A stretch of 33,026 bases of DNA from an uncultured Hungatella sp. (GCA_910577935.1 CAJTOT010000018.1:40298-73323), one strand, 5' to 3'; shown: positions 14,537 through 22,439, numbered from the stretch's first letter. A program made the numbers and translations. The notes: a model not told the origin generated them from the sequence alone.

Positions 14537-14582
14537 GCACACCTGTCATCACTGCGGGATATGATGGATATAGGAGGTGTGC
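14537..14582 (+). promoter_or_regulatory. Hairpin that can mask the ZIP transporter ribosome binding site
   Basis: GCACACCT (14537-14544) is perfectly complementary to AGGTGTGC (14575-14582). The latter contains half of the AGGAGG Shine-Dalgarno (14572-14577). An inner TCATC/GATGG stem fits in the loop. The arrangement could repress translation until opened. Confidence 0.45.
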
Positions 14583-14585
14583 GAT

Positions 14586-15389
14586 ATGAATCAGTTTGTT
14601 TTGATGGCGCTGGCTGCGACTCTGGGCACATGGTTTGTCACTGCCCTGGGCGCTGCCACAGTCGCTTTCTTCAAATCTCCGAATCAGAAAGCCCTCAACC
14701 TTATGCTGGGCTTTGCCTCGGGGGTAATGATTGCGGCCAGTTTCTGGTCTCTGTTACAGCCTGCCATTGAGCGGGCAGAGGTGTCGTCTTCCCTGCCTGC
14801 CTATGTTGTGGCCACTGTGGGTTTTCTGTTCGGCGCCCTGTTCATGTGGGGATCGGACAAAATCGTGTCCTTTGCCAGGAGAAATGCCGACAGCTCCCGG
14901 GGAAAATGTCAGGAGCGGCTGAACCGGATTATCATGCTTGTCCTGTCCATCACCCTGCACAATATCCCGGAGGGGCTGGCGGTGGGCGTCGCCTTCGGAG
15001 CTCTCGGAAGGGACGGGTGCACAACGGAAAGCCTTATCGGGGCGATCACCATCGCGGTGGGAATCGGGCTGCAGAATTTTCCCGAAGGGGCGGCGGTGTC
15101 TGTCCCTTTAAGAAGAGAAGGGTATTCCAGGAAGAAGAGCTTTGTTCTGGGGCAGGCCTCCGGCCTGGTGGAACCGGTGGCAGGGGTCATCGGAGCGCTG
15201 CTGGTGGTTTCCGTTGAGGCGATTCTGCCCTACGCTCTCTCCTTCGCGGCAGGGGCCATGATTCTGGTGGCGGTTCACGAGCTGATTCCGGAATGCCAGA
15301 GGAACCAGAAGGCCCAGCCTTATCTTGCCACCATGGGGATCGTGTCGGGGTTTGCCCTGATGATGCTCCTGGATGTTATGCTGGGGTAA
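14586..15389 (+). CDS. ZIP family divalent metal transporter
   Basis: A 267-residue membrane protein with about eight hydrophobic segments, of the ZupT-like ZIP family that imports zinc and other divalent metals. The metal-site motifs are present in the fourth and fifth helices: SITLHNIPEGLAVGVAFG and GIGLQNFPEGAAVSVPL. A short charged loop with SSRGKCQER connects helices three and four. The frame extends to a GTG at 14577, but that codon lies inside the Shine-Dalgarno AGGAGG, which is 8 bases before the ATG at 14586, so I use the ATG. The gene stands alone. A stem-loop overlapping its ribosome binding site suggests post-transcriptional control. Metal specificity cannot be decided. Confidence 0.9.
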   Translation: MNQFVLMALAATLGTWFVTALGAATVAFFKSPNQKALNLMLGFASGVMIAASFWSLLQPAIERAEVSSSLPAYVVATVGFLFGALFMWGSDKIVSFARRNADSSRGKCQERLNRIIMLVLSITLHNIPEGLAVGVAFGALGRDGCTTESLIGAITIAVGIGLQNFPEGAAVSVPLRREGYSRKKSFVLGQASGLVEPVAGVIGALLVVSVEAILPYALSFAAGAMILVAVHELIPECQRNQKAQPYLATMGIVSGFALMMLLDVMLG

Positions 15390-15464
15390 GTCCGGCAATA
15401 AGTTGCGGAAATCCGGTATGATTATTTAGTTTTATATTCTGTCTGCAGCCTGAAGACACACAAA

Positions 15465-15501
15465 AAACGTCAGGAGCCTGATATCTTCAGGCCTGACGTT
15501 T
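15465..15501 (-). terminator. Terminator of tRNA-Gly(GCC), possibly bidirectional
   Basis: AAACGTCAGG pairs with CCTGACGTTT, with an inner GCCTGA/TCAGGC stem. On the minus strand it ends in six T. It is also placed to end the convergent ZIP transporter transcript, although the plus-strand side has few T residues. Confidence 0.8.
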
Positions 15502-15513
15502 ACAAAAACAAAA

Positions 15514-15585
15514 AGCACGAGACGGGATTCGAACCCGCGACCCTCGCCTTGGCAAGGCGATACTCCACCACTGAGCCACTCGTGC
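15514..15585 (-). tRNA. tRNA-Gly (anticodon GCC)
   Basis: On the minus strand the acceptor GCACGAG/CTCGTGC, D arm, anticodon stem TCGCC/GGCGA with loop TTGCCAA (anticodon GCC), T arm GCGGG/CCCGT with TTCGAAT loop, and discriminator T. CCA is not encoded. It reads glycine codons GGC/GGU and complements the TCC isoacceptor about 13 kb away. Confidence 0.96.
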
Positions 15586-15629
15586 ATTCACCTATACACC
15601 TGCAATGCCATCATCTGATGACAAGAGAC

Positions 15630-15658
15630 ATTCTACCATATCTTGTTTTCAAAATCAA
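15630..15658 (-). promoter_or_regulatory. Sigma-A promoter for tRNA-Gly(GCC)
   Basis: On the minus strand TTGATT (15653-15658), a 17-base spacer and TAGAAT (15630-15635), about 45 bases before the tRNA 5' end. Confidence 0.6.
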
Positions 15659-15733
15659 TACCCCAAGATAAATTTTGAAAATATTTTGTGGAGCTAAGGT
15701 AACAGTTCAAGGGGCATCTTCTGCACGGTTTCG

Positions 15734-16435
15734 CTAACGCAGGCTGACGGTCTTGAATTCGTAGTGGTCTCCAATGTGGTGCTGGGTGGAGTACTCGAAT
15801 GGGACGCCGCTGTCCAGATATCCCACCTGTTCGATGCACAGTACCGGGTCGGTGTCGGTGAGCCCCAGATACTGCCTGTCGTACTGGTCAGGGCGTGTGG
15901 CTGTGATGATTCGGTGGGCGCTCTGGATACGGAATCCCAGCTGATGCTCTATATATTCGTAGATAGAGTGGTAGAGATGCTCTTTTTTCAGTCCGGGAAT
16001 CAGCAGGATCGGCATGTAGCAGAAATCCAGAGTCCGCCAGTTGTCGTCTCCGTGCCGGTAGCGGATAATGTGATACACAAAATCGTCAGGCTGGATGTTC
16101 AGCTTTCCGGCGATAAGGTCCTGGGCAGGGATAATCTCAAAGAGAAGTACCTCGGATTTGATCTTTGACTTGTCCAGGGTGTTGAAAAGGCCGTTGCTCT
16201 GAGAGGTCAGGCCGCCTTCCTGTTCAGACAGGCCTTTGACGAAGGTGCCGGAGCCCCGCCGCTTGATGACAAGACCTTCCGAGACCAGTTGATCGATGGC
16301 TTTCTTCACCGTAATGCGGCTTACGCCGTACTGTTCGCCCAGTTCCGGCTCTGTGGGCAGCTGGGTGTTGACCGGAAAAGTGCCGTTGTGTATTTTTTTT
16401 CGGATATCGCTGCTGATCACTTCATATTTTGTCAT
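15734..16435 (-). CDS. GntR family regulator, HutC/UTRA type (second locus)
   Basis: A 233-residue repressor of the same subfamily as the one at 9276-9995. The winged helix (residues 1-70) contains SRITVKKAIDQLVSEGLVIK and RRGSGTFVKG. The UTRA domain (about 90-230) includes QSAHRIITATRPDQYD. Between the domains is a divergent linker (SEQEGGLTSQSNGLF). It is the last gene of the second PTS/GH1 locus and has its own promoter directly before it, with a hairpin and a GGTTA/TAACC inverted repeat at the expected transcription start. It probably responds to a phosphorylated beta-glycoside. The two GntR proteins differ enough that cross-regulation is unlikely but not excluded. Confidence 0.9.
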   Translation of the reverse strand: MTKYEVISSDIRKKIHNGTFPVNTQLPTEPELGEQYGVSRITVKKAIDQLVSEGLVIKRRGSGTFVKGLSEQEGGLTSQSNGLFNTLDKSKIKSEVLLFEIIPAQDLIAGKLNIQPDDFVYHIIRYRHGDDNWRTLDFCYMPILLIPGLKKEHLYHSIYEYIEHQLGFRIQSAHRIITATRPDQYDRQYLGLTDTDPVLCIEQVGYLDSGVPFEYSTQHHIGDHYEFKTVSLR

Positions 16436-16456
16436 GGTATGGTAGGCTCCTGATTT

Positions 16457-16487
16457 AACCGCCGGGGCCCGCAGGCGCGGGGCGGTT
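16457..16487 (-). promoter_or_regulatory. GC-rich stem-loop in the second gntR leader
   Basis: AACCGCC (16457-16463) pairs with GGCGGTT (16481-16487), and further GC pairs are possible inside. It lies between the promoter and the ribosome binding site, without a T tract. An adjacent GGTTA/TAACC inverted repeat (16484-16497) covers the expected start of transcription and may be the repressor site. Confidence 0.45.
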
Positions 16488-16499
16488 AGTAGTAACCAT

Positions 16500-16528
16500 A
16501 GTATATCCTAACTTAAAATGAAATTCAA
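16500..16528 (-). promoter_or_regulatory. Sigma-A promoter of the second gntR gene
   Basis: On the minus strand TTGAAT (16523-16528), a 17-base spacer and TATACT (16500-16505). Confidence 0.65.
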
Positions 16529-16542
16529 GACCCTTGCTCTTC

Positions 16543-16830
16543 TTACAGGGACATGGAGACGGCGTAGAGGGCGATGACGGCGATTACCCCTGTCCACACC
16601 AGCTGTTCCCTGGGGGAAAACTCTGTCCTGGGACACCAGATTCGGTACAGGGCAAAGGGAACCAGGGGGAAAAACAGGGTACACAGGTAGGTGATGATTT
16701 TGTAGGAGGTAAAAGGGCGTGAATCCTCCTGATTCTGGCTGTTGAGCTGTTCACGCAGCTTCCGTATGCGGGCCTGGGTTTCGGTCTCCGTGGTTTTGGG
16801 AGAAACCGGCTGTCTGTCGGCAAGTTTCAT
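16543..16830 (-). CDS. Small two-helix membrane protein of unknown function
   Basis: A 95-residue protein that I do not recognise. Residues 1-42 are charged and hydrophilic (IRKLREQLNSQNQEDS, possibly helical). Two hydrophobic segments follow, about 44-64 (ending in FALYRIW) and 77-94 at the very C-terminus. The ATG at 16830 follows GGAGG by 5 bases and lies 11 bases after the GH1 stop codon, so it is part of the PTS/GH1 operon. It lacks PTS IIA or IIB motifs. A role as an accessory subunit of the IIC permease is only a guess from position. Confidence 0.7.
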   Translation of the reverse strand: MKLADRQPVSPKTTETETQARIRKLREQLNSQNQEDSRPFTSYKIITYLCTLFFPLVPFALYRIWCPRTEFSPREQLVWTGVIAVIALYAVSMSL

Positions 16831-16841
16831 AGTCTCCTCCC

Positions 16842-18275
16842 CTATCTGTATTCTGTGTCATTTTCATAAGAAAAAGAGCGCTGTGCGATCATGTCCCGGA
16901 AAAAGAGCGCCGATTTTTTCAGGTGCCGGTCACGGTTGTGTTCCAGGTCGATTTCCACAAGGCCGTACCTGTTTTTAAAGGCATTCATAGGCGATACGTT
17001 GTCGGTAAATGCCCAGTTCATGTAGCCTTTTAAATTGGAGCCGTCCTCCACAGCTTTCACGGCCCAGTACAGGTGCTGCCTGAAAAAATCGATGCGGTAG
17101 TCGTCCTGGATCATTCCCTGCTTATCCCGGTACTGTCCCTCGTTCTGAACGCCCATGCCGTTCTCCGCTATGAACCACTCCTTGTTGCCGTACTCGTGTT
17201 TCATGCGCATGGCAAAGTCATAGACAATCTTGGGGTAGATTTCCCAGCCGCGGAAAGGGTTCATCCGTTTGCCGGGCATGTCAAATTCTTCATAATAACA
17301 GCAGGGGTGGAAGGGAGCGCCTTCCCGGATTGGGTTCATCCGCCCTTTGACCCGGTTTGGGTGATAGAGGTTGATACCCACCCAGTCTGTGGGATTGGCT
17401 TTTATGAGAGCCAGATCGCCGGGGGTGTATTCCATAAGTATTCCGTGGCGGTCCAAAAGTTCAAAGAAGCCGTCTTCGTAAGCCCCCCTGATTGCCGGGT
17501 CCAGGAACAGACGGTTGTAGAACAGATCGTATTTGTCCGCCGCGTTCATGTCGTCCGCCGAGTCGGTGCGGGGGTACACGGTTTCCACGTTGATGATGGT
17601 GCCGAACTTGCAGCCGGACCGTCTCATGCCGCTTTTTTTGTAGGCATCCATGACGGCGGCAGTGGCCAGGGCTTTGTGGTAGTTCCACTGCATCCAGACT
17701 TTGGAGTCCTGGTGGAAAGGCCAACGGAGGCCGTCTAAGTAAACTCTGGTCTGGACCACCACCGGCTCGTTGAAGGCGAACCAGTATTTTACACGGCTGC
17801 CGAACCGTTCAAAGGCTTTGGCGGCGTATTTTACAAACAGATCCACCACATGGCGGGAGTTCCAGCCGCCGCAGCGCTCCATCAGCACCTGGGGCACTTC
17901 ATAGTGCTCCAGGCAGATCATAGGCTCCACGCCGTTTCGGATACATGCGTCGATCATGCGGGAGTAGTAGGCAGCATAATCTTCGTCCACCACGGCATTC
18001 TCGTAGTCGGTGAGGAAACGGGACCAGTTTAAGGAGGTGCGGTAGCAGTTTAGACCGATTTCCTTCATATAAGAGAAATCTTCCTCATACCGGCTGATAA
18101 AATCAGTGGCCACGGCAGGGCCGTAACCCTCATGCCACACTTCCCGGTTCTCCTTGTACCAGGCATCCATGTAGGAGTCCTGGCCTTCTTTTTTCCCTTT
18201 CCACCCTTCTGTCTGCCATGCGCTGGCGGCGGCTCCCAAAAAGAAATCTTCGGGAAGATATATTGTCTCTGTCAT
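16842..18275 (-). CDS. Glycoside hydrolase family 1, probable 6-phospho-beta-glycosidase (second)
   Basis: A 477-residue GH1 enzyme with acid/base Glu170 in FAFNEP and nucleophile Glu371 in FIAENGMG. The N-terminal motif is FFLGAAASAWQTEG. The phosphate-binding loop is DNVSPMNAFKNRYGL: the serine and tyrosine of phospho-glycosidases are kept, and the classic Lys is again Asn (residue 435). It differs clearly from the GH1 enzyme of the first locus, especially in 25-60 (KGKKEGQDSYMDAW), so the two probably act on different phospho-disaccharides. The ATG at 18275 follows GAGGAG. It lies 34 bases after the PTS IIC gene and is co-transcribed with it. Confidence 0.9.
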   Translation of the reverse strand: MTETIYLPEDFFLGAAASAWQTEGWKGKKEGQDSYMDAWYKENREVWHEGYGPAVATDFISRYEEDFSYMKEIGLNCYRTSLNWSRFLTDYENAVVDEDYAAYYSRMIDACIRNGVEPMICLEHYEVPQVLMERCGGWNSRHVVDLFVKYAAKAFERFGSRVKYWFAFNEPVVVQTRVYLDGLRWPFHQDSKVWMQWNYHKALATAAVMDAYKKSGMRRSGCKFGTIINVETVYPRTDSADDMNAADKYDLFYNRLFLDPAIRGAYEDGFFELLDRHGILMEYTPGDLALIKANPTDWVGINLYHPNRVKGRMNPIREGAPFHPCCYYEEFDMPGKRMNPFRGWEIYPKIVYDFAMRMKHEYGNKEWFIAENGMGVQNEGQYRDKQGMIQDDYRIDFFRQHLYWAVKAVEDGSNLKGYMNWAFTDNVSPMNAFKNRYGLVEIDLEHNRDRHLKKSALFFRDMIAQRSFSYENDTEYR

Positions 18276-18309
18276 AATCTTTCTCCTCTCATGATCGCGT
18301 ATTTACTGC

Positions 18310-19635
18310 TTAGGCTTGAGCCTGGGCGTCCTCAGCCTTGTTGGCCAGAACGACAAAGGGCATGTAGATGCCTATGGATATCAGGATGCAGATCAGCTGT
18401 GTGATAATGGCCCCGATGCTTCCTCCGGTGGACAGCCATGCGCTTAAAATAGGCGGCGTGGTCCATGGCATAGCGTAGACACAGACTCCCGCGAAGCCGA
18501 TCCTGGTCATAAAGTAGGCAAATGTTCCGGTCACCAGCGGGGTGATGATAAAGGGAACCACCAGGAGGGGGTTCAGCACAATAGGAAGTCCGAAGGTCAT
18601 AGGCTCATTGATCTCAAAGATCGCGGGGGCGACTTCCAGCTTGGCGATGGCCCGGTAATCTCCCCGCCTGGAGAACAGGAAGATGGCGATGAGCAGCCCG
18701 ATGGTGCAGCCGGAACCGCCCAGGGACATGTAGGTGTCCCAGAAGGACATGTTGATGATATTCAGCCTGGAAGCATCTGTGATGCCCTGGGCAACCAGGT
18801 CTGTGTTGGCCAGGATGGCGGCATTGAGAAGGGGGTCCCGGACAGGCTTGATAATCTGGTTGCCGTGGATGCCGATAGCCCAGAACAGCTGTGCCACCAG
18901 CATAAGAATCAGAAGTCCCGGAAGTCCCTGCATGACTTTCTCGAGAGGTGTCTGAAGGAAGGTGTAAATAATTTCATAAAGGCTCATGTGCAGGGCCTTG
19001 GTGGTAATAAAGTTGAAAAGACCGCAGATGAGAACCGTAGCCATAGACGGGAACAACACGTTGAAGGACTCGGCTACATTGCCGGGGACGGAGTCGGGCA
19101 TGGTGATCTTTAAGGCCCCGCTGTTCACCAGCTTGGTGTAGATCTCCACGGAGACCAGGGCGATGACAATGCCTAAGAACAAGCCTCTGGAGGCCGTGTA
19201 ATCTTTTCCGATGACGTTGGCCACATCGATAACCACATCGTCGTGGGTGATCTGAACCACTGTGGGCAGGCAGCTGATAAAGGAACACAGGGCGATGATG
19301 CCGGGCATAAAACCTTTCTGATTGTTGAGCCTGCCCAGCTCCAGGCCGATGAGGACCACGGCCGCCACTGTGAAAAAGTTGAGTGTCGCGTAGTTGGCTG
19401 CGCTGAACCAGTCGGTGAACATGGAAAGCCAGTGCATTCCCGGCAGCTTCCCAAGGCTGATGCCGTTCCCCTCGGTGGCACAGACAACGTTGGTGATCAA
19501 GGTACAAAACGAACCGGTGATGATAACCGGCATTAAAGATGTAAATGCGTTCTTGATGGCGCACATATGCTTCTGTGAAGAAACCTTGCTGGCAAATGTC
19601 AGCGCCTTCTCTGTAAACTGATCAGAAAGTTTCAT
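18310..19635 (-). CDS. PTS lactose/cellobiose-family IIC permease (second)
   Basis: A 441-residue integral membrane permease of the CelB type, paralogous to the one at 6287-7600. Signatures are the conserved His in AIGIHGNQII (His257), the LGGSGCTIGL loop, and FEINEPMTFG in place of FNINEP. About ten hydrophobic segments are visible. A hydrophilic insertion, HDDVVIDVANVIGKDYTASR (about 131-150), lies between the early helices. The ATG at 19635 has AGGAGGG upstream and a strong promoter. It is the first gene of the second operon (IIC, GH1, small membrane protein). As in the first locus, no IIA or IIB is encoded nearby. Confidence 0.92.
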   Translation of the reverse strand: MKLSDQFTEKALTFASKVSSQKHMCAIKNAFTSLMPVIITGSFCTLITNVVCATEGNGISLGKLPGMHWLSMFTDWFSAANYATLNFFTVAAVVLIGLELGRLNNQKGFMPGIIALCSFISCLPTVVQITHDDVVIDVANVIGKDYTASRGLFLGIVIALVSVEIYTKLVNSGALKITMPDSVPGNVAESFNVLFPSMATVLICGLFNFITTKALHMSLYEIIYTFLQTPLEKVMQGLPGLLILMLVAQLFWAIGIHGNQIIKPVRDPLLNAAILANTDLVAQGITDASRLNIINMSFWDTYMSLGGSGCTIGLLIAIFLFSRRGDYRAIAKLEVAPAIFEINEPMTFGLPIVLNPLLVVPFIITPLVTGTFAYFMTRIGFAGVCVYAMPWTTPPILSAWLSTGGSIGAIITQLICILISIGIYMPFVVLANKAEDAQAQA

Positions 19636-19666
19636 CTAAAAGTACCCTCCTAAAACATATTTTTCC

Positions 19667-19711
19667 CTCATGAGTTGATATGAGTATATAACAATATGAT
19701 TTATAAGTCAA
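19667..19711 (-). promoter_or_regulatory. Promoter and candidate operator of the second PTS operon
   Basis: On the minus strand TTGACT (19706-19711), a 17-base spacer and TATACT (19683-19688). An inverted repeat CTCAT (19667-19671) / ATGAG (19680-19684) with an 8-base spacer, containing the palindrome CTCATGAG, covers the end of the -10 and the start site. It could be a repressor site. Confidence 0.6.
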
Positions 19712-19792
19712 TACTTTAATAATAAAAAGACATATCTTTTAACACATAAAAACATGATTTAAAGACAAAACGGGTTGTTCAGCGCTTTCCTG

Positions 19793-20755
19793 TCAAACGC
19801 CGTGTTTCCGGTATTCTTTCGGCGACATGCCATAGTAAGCCCGGAAGATACGGTGGAAATAGCTGGTGTTGTCATACCCCACGGCGGCGCAGATGTCGGT
19901 GATGGGCAGGCGGGTGGTCTGTAAAAGGAAAGCTGCCTGGTTCAGCCGCTTCACCTGGAGCAGTTCCTTGTAAGTCCGGCCCAGGAGCCGCTTGATGGCG
20001 CGGCTGAGCCAGGGAATATCGTATCCCATAAGGTCCGCCAGCTCCTGGAGCCGGGCTTCTCTGTAGTTTTCGTCGATATACCGGAGTACCTGGAAGATCA
20101 GCTTCTGGTCAAAATTTTGGGCGCCGGTTCCCAGACGATGGGTACAGTGTGTCAGCTGCAGGAGAAGAAGCCCCATGGTAAACTGGTTGATGCTCCGCTT
20201 GGAGGGCTGGCTGTTTAAAAGGGTCCAGACCATATTTTCCGCCAGGTTCTGGACAGGAAGAACGTCGGACACGCGAAAATGCAGATAGCGCCCATAGCTG
20301 TTGTCCTGGCGCAGGCAGTCTATGAGAAAGTCCCGGAGAATATTTTCATCTTCGCCCATCATCCGGAAGGTGGTATCGAAAAATTCGGGAAGGATAATAA
20401 AGTTCACGGCAATGTCCTCCCTGCCTGCGGGGAGTATCTCCTGGACGGCATTCTGGTTTAGAAACAGCAGCTCCCCCTCCCTCAGAGCCACCTGGTTTCC
20501 GTCGACGATGTGGGTGGTCTGTCCCTGGCACATGTAGATGACCTCCACATAGTTGTGGCGGTGTTTGGGGAAATGGACAAAGCGCGTGTGTGGGCGGATC
20601 TGGATCAATTTCCCCTGGTCCAGCATCTTTTTGCTGTCTATGATCAGCTGGGACTGTTCGGTGTAGCGGGCGCGGTCGATCTCGCTTCGGCCGGAGAGAA
20701 TCTCCTGTTCCTCGTCGGTGATGACGCTTAAAAGGGCAATCAGGTCTTTATTCAT
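19793..20755 (-). CDS. AraC family regulator, probable activator of the rhamnose operon
   Basis: A 320-residue regulator. The N-terminal cupin-like sensor (about residues 50-150) includes HFPKHRHNYVEVIYMCQG and LREGELLFLNQNAVQEI. The C-terminal AraC DNA-binding domain (about 220-318) has two helix-turn-helix motifs: LQELADLMGYDIPWLSRAIK, and the ITDICAAVGYDNTSYFHRIF segment followed by YYGMSPKEYRKHG. It is divergent from rhaB across 263 bases that hold a long palindrome, which points to control of the rhamnose genes (RhaS/RhaR-like). It also lies 157 bases upstream of the second PTS operon in the same direction, so a role there is possible. Confidence 0.85.
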   Translation of the reverse strand: MNKDLIALLSVITDEEQEILSGRSEIDRARYTEQSQLIIDSKKMLDQGKLIQIRPHTRFVHFPKHRHNYVEVIYMCQGQTTHIVDGNQVALREGELLFLNQNAVQEILPAGREDIAVNFIILPEFFDTTFRMMGEDENILRDFLIDCLRQDNSYGRYLHFRVSDVLPVQNLAENMVWTLLNSQPSKRSINQFTMGLLLLQLTHCTHRLGTGAQNFDQKLIFQVLRYIDENYREARLQELADLMGYDIPWLSRAIKRLLGRTYKELLQVKRLNQAAFLLQTTRLPITDICAAVGYDNTSYFHRIFRAYYGMSPKEYRKHGV

Positions 20756-20810
20756 GAAAACGTATCCCCCTGACAGATGGAAATAGTAGAAAATAAGGTT
20801 GTACTTCTGA

Positions 20811-20840
20811 ATTATATCACTGGTATAGGGCGCGCTGCAA
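20811..20840 (-). promoter_or_regulatory. Sigma-A promoter of the araC-type gene
   Basis: On the minus strand TTGCAG (20835-20840), an 18-base spacer and a perfect TATAAT (20811-20816). Confidence 0.6.
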
Positions 20841-20882
20841 GATATTTGGAAGGCAAAACTGCAGCTCTGCCATGTGCAAATA

Positions 20883-20911
20883 AGGACGTAGTTTTGGTAA
20901 AACTACGTCCT
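20883..20911. promoter_or_regulatory. Long palindrome in the araC-rhaB intergenic region
   Basis: Perfect 13-bp arms, AGGACGTAGTTTT (20883-20895) and AAAACTACGTCCT (20899-20911), with a 3-base spacer. It ends exactly where the weak -35 of the rhaB promoter begins, the usual place for an AraC-type activator. As RNA it would also form a hairpin followed by ATCTTTT, so a terminator or attenuator is the alternative. Confidence 0.6.
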
Positions 20912-20939
20912 ATCTTTTCGGGGGAAGGCAGGTTAGAAT
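20911..20939 (+). promoter_or_regulatory. Candidate activator-dependent promoter of the rha operon
   Basis: TATCTT (20911-20916), a poor -35 box, then a 17-base spacer and TAGAAT (20934-20939). The weak -35 next to the palindrome fits positive control. Confidence 0.4.
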
Positions 20940-21018
20940 GGAGGCATGAAGGCTGAGGCGCCCAGGGGGAACAAAAAGGCGCCCCAAAGACAACGGTTTG
21001 GAGAAGAGGAGCAGACAA

Positions 21019-22439
21019 ATGGGTCAGTATTTTCTTGCAGTGGATATCGGGGCCTCCAGCGGCCGCCACATTCTGGGAAAGGCGGAGGACGGGAAGATTG
21101 CCCTGGAGGAGATTTACCGGTTTCCCAACGGGATGAAGAATTTGGACGGAACGCTGTGCTGGGATGTGGAGGAACTGTGGGGGCATGATGGTACAGGGGC
21201 TTAAGGAGTGCGGCAGGCTTGGGAAGATTCCTGCCGCCATGGGCATCGACACCTGGGCAGTGGACTACGTTCTTCTGGACGGGGAAGACAAGGTGACAGG
21301 AAAGACTGTGGGATACCGGGACGGCAGAACCCAGGGGATGGACGAGGAGGTGGGCAGGCTGATCTCACCGGAGGAGCTGTATGGGAGGACGGGAATCCAG
21401 AAACAGATTTTCAACACCATCTATCAGTTTATGGCGGTGAAGAAGGAGAATCCGGAGTATTTGGAGCAGGCCCAGACCATGCTGATGATTCCTGACTATC
21501 TCCACTACCGTCTGACAGGGAACAAGTGCCAGGAGTACACCAACGCGACAACCACGCAGCTGGTTAGTCCGGAAACCAAGGCCTGGGATTATGACCTTAT
21601 CGAGAGGCTGGGATACCCGAAAAAATGGTTTGGAGATCTGTCCATGCCGGGAACTCTGGTGGGAGAGCTGTCAGAAGCGGTGGAAAAGGAAGTGGGGTTC
21701 TCCTGCCAGGTGGTGCTTCCAGGCACTCACGACACGGCCTCAGCGGTGGCGGCGGTCCCGTCCAATGAGGAGGATGTGCTGTACATCAGCTCAGGAACCT
21801 GGTCTCTCATGGGAACGGAGCGGCTTGAGGCAGACTGTTCCGAGACCAGCAGAGAGCACAATTTTACCAATGAAGGCGGCTATGCTTACAGGTTCCGGTA
21901 TCTGAAGAATATTATGGGGCTGTGGATGATCCAGTCGGTGAAAAAAGAGCTGGCCCGGGCCGGCGAGGATTACTCCTTCGCGCAGCTGTGCCAGATGGCA
22001 GAGGAGGAGAGCATCAAGTCCCTGGTGGACTGCAATGACGACTGCTTTCTGGCGCCGGACAGCATGATCCAGGCGGTGAAAGATTTCTGCGGAAGGTCGG
22101 GTCAGACAGGTTCCGGAGACAGCGGCCCAGCTGGCGGCAGTGATCTACAGGAGTCTGGAGGACTGCTACAAAAAGACCAAGGCGGAGCTGGAGCAGGCGA
22201 CGGGAAAGATTTACAGGCAGATACATATCGTGGGAGGGGGGGCCAACGCGGATTTCTTAAACCAGCTGACGGCTGACGCGGCCGGCTGTCCGGTGTTTGC
22301 GGGACCTGTGGAGGCCACGGCTATCGGAAACCTGGCGGTCCAGATGATTCGGGCAGGGGTGTACGGGAGCCTTAAGGAGGCCAGAGAGGGGATATTTAAC
22401 TCTTTCGAAATCCGGCGGTTCGAGCCCCGTAAACAATGA
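21019..22439 (+). pseudogene. rhaB: Rhamnulokinase rhaB, split by two frameshifts
   Basis: Together three frames encode a full-length FGGY-family rhamnulokinase (L-rhamnulose to L-rhamnulose-1-phosphate). Part one starts at ATG 21019 with GAGGAG upstream (YFLAVDIGASSGRHILG) and runs to about 21183. Part two carries the core (MGIDTWAVDYVLL, IPDYLHYRLTG, GTHDTASAVAA, YISSGTWSLMG) to about 22109. Part three has the C-terminus (IHIVGGGANADFLNQL to FEIRRF) and stops at 22439. The first shift is at a run of five G (21179-21183); removing one G restores the frame. The second is at 22109-22110 (ACAGGTTCC), where one extra G again explains it. Between the shifts the sequence looks intact, so a recent mutation or base-calling errors are both possible. 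It heads the rha operon. Confidence 0.88.

Noticed and set aside
19777..19793. cre-like site (core AAAGCGCT) upstream of the second PTS promoter
   Set aside because: It matches the CcpA consensus with about three mismatches and lies some 70 bases upstream of the -35, so I do not call it.
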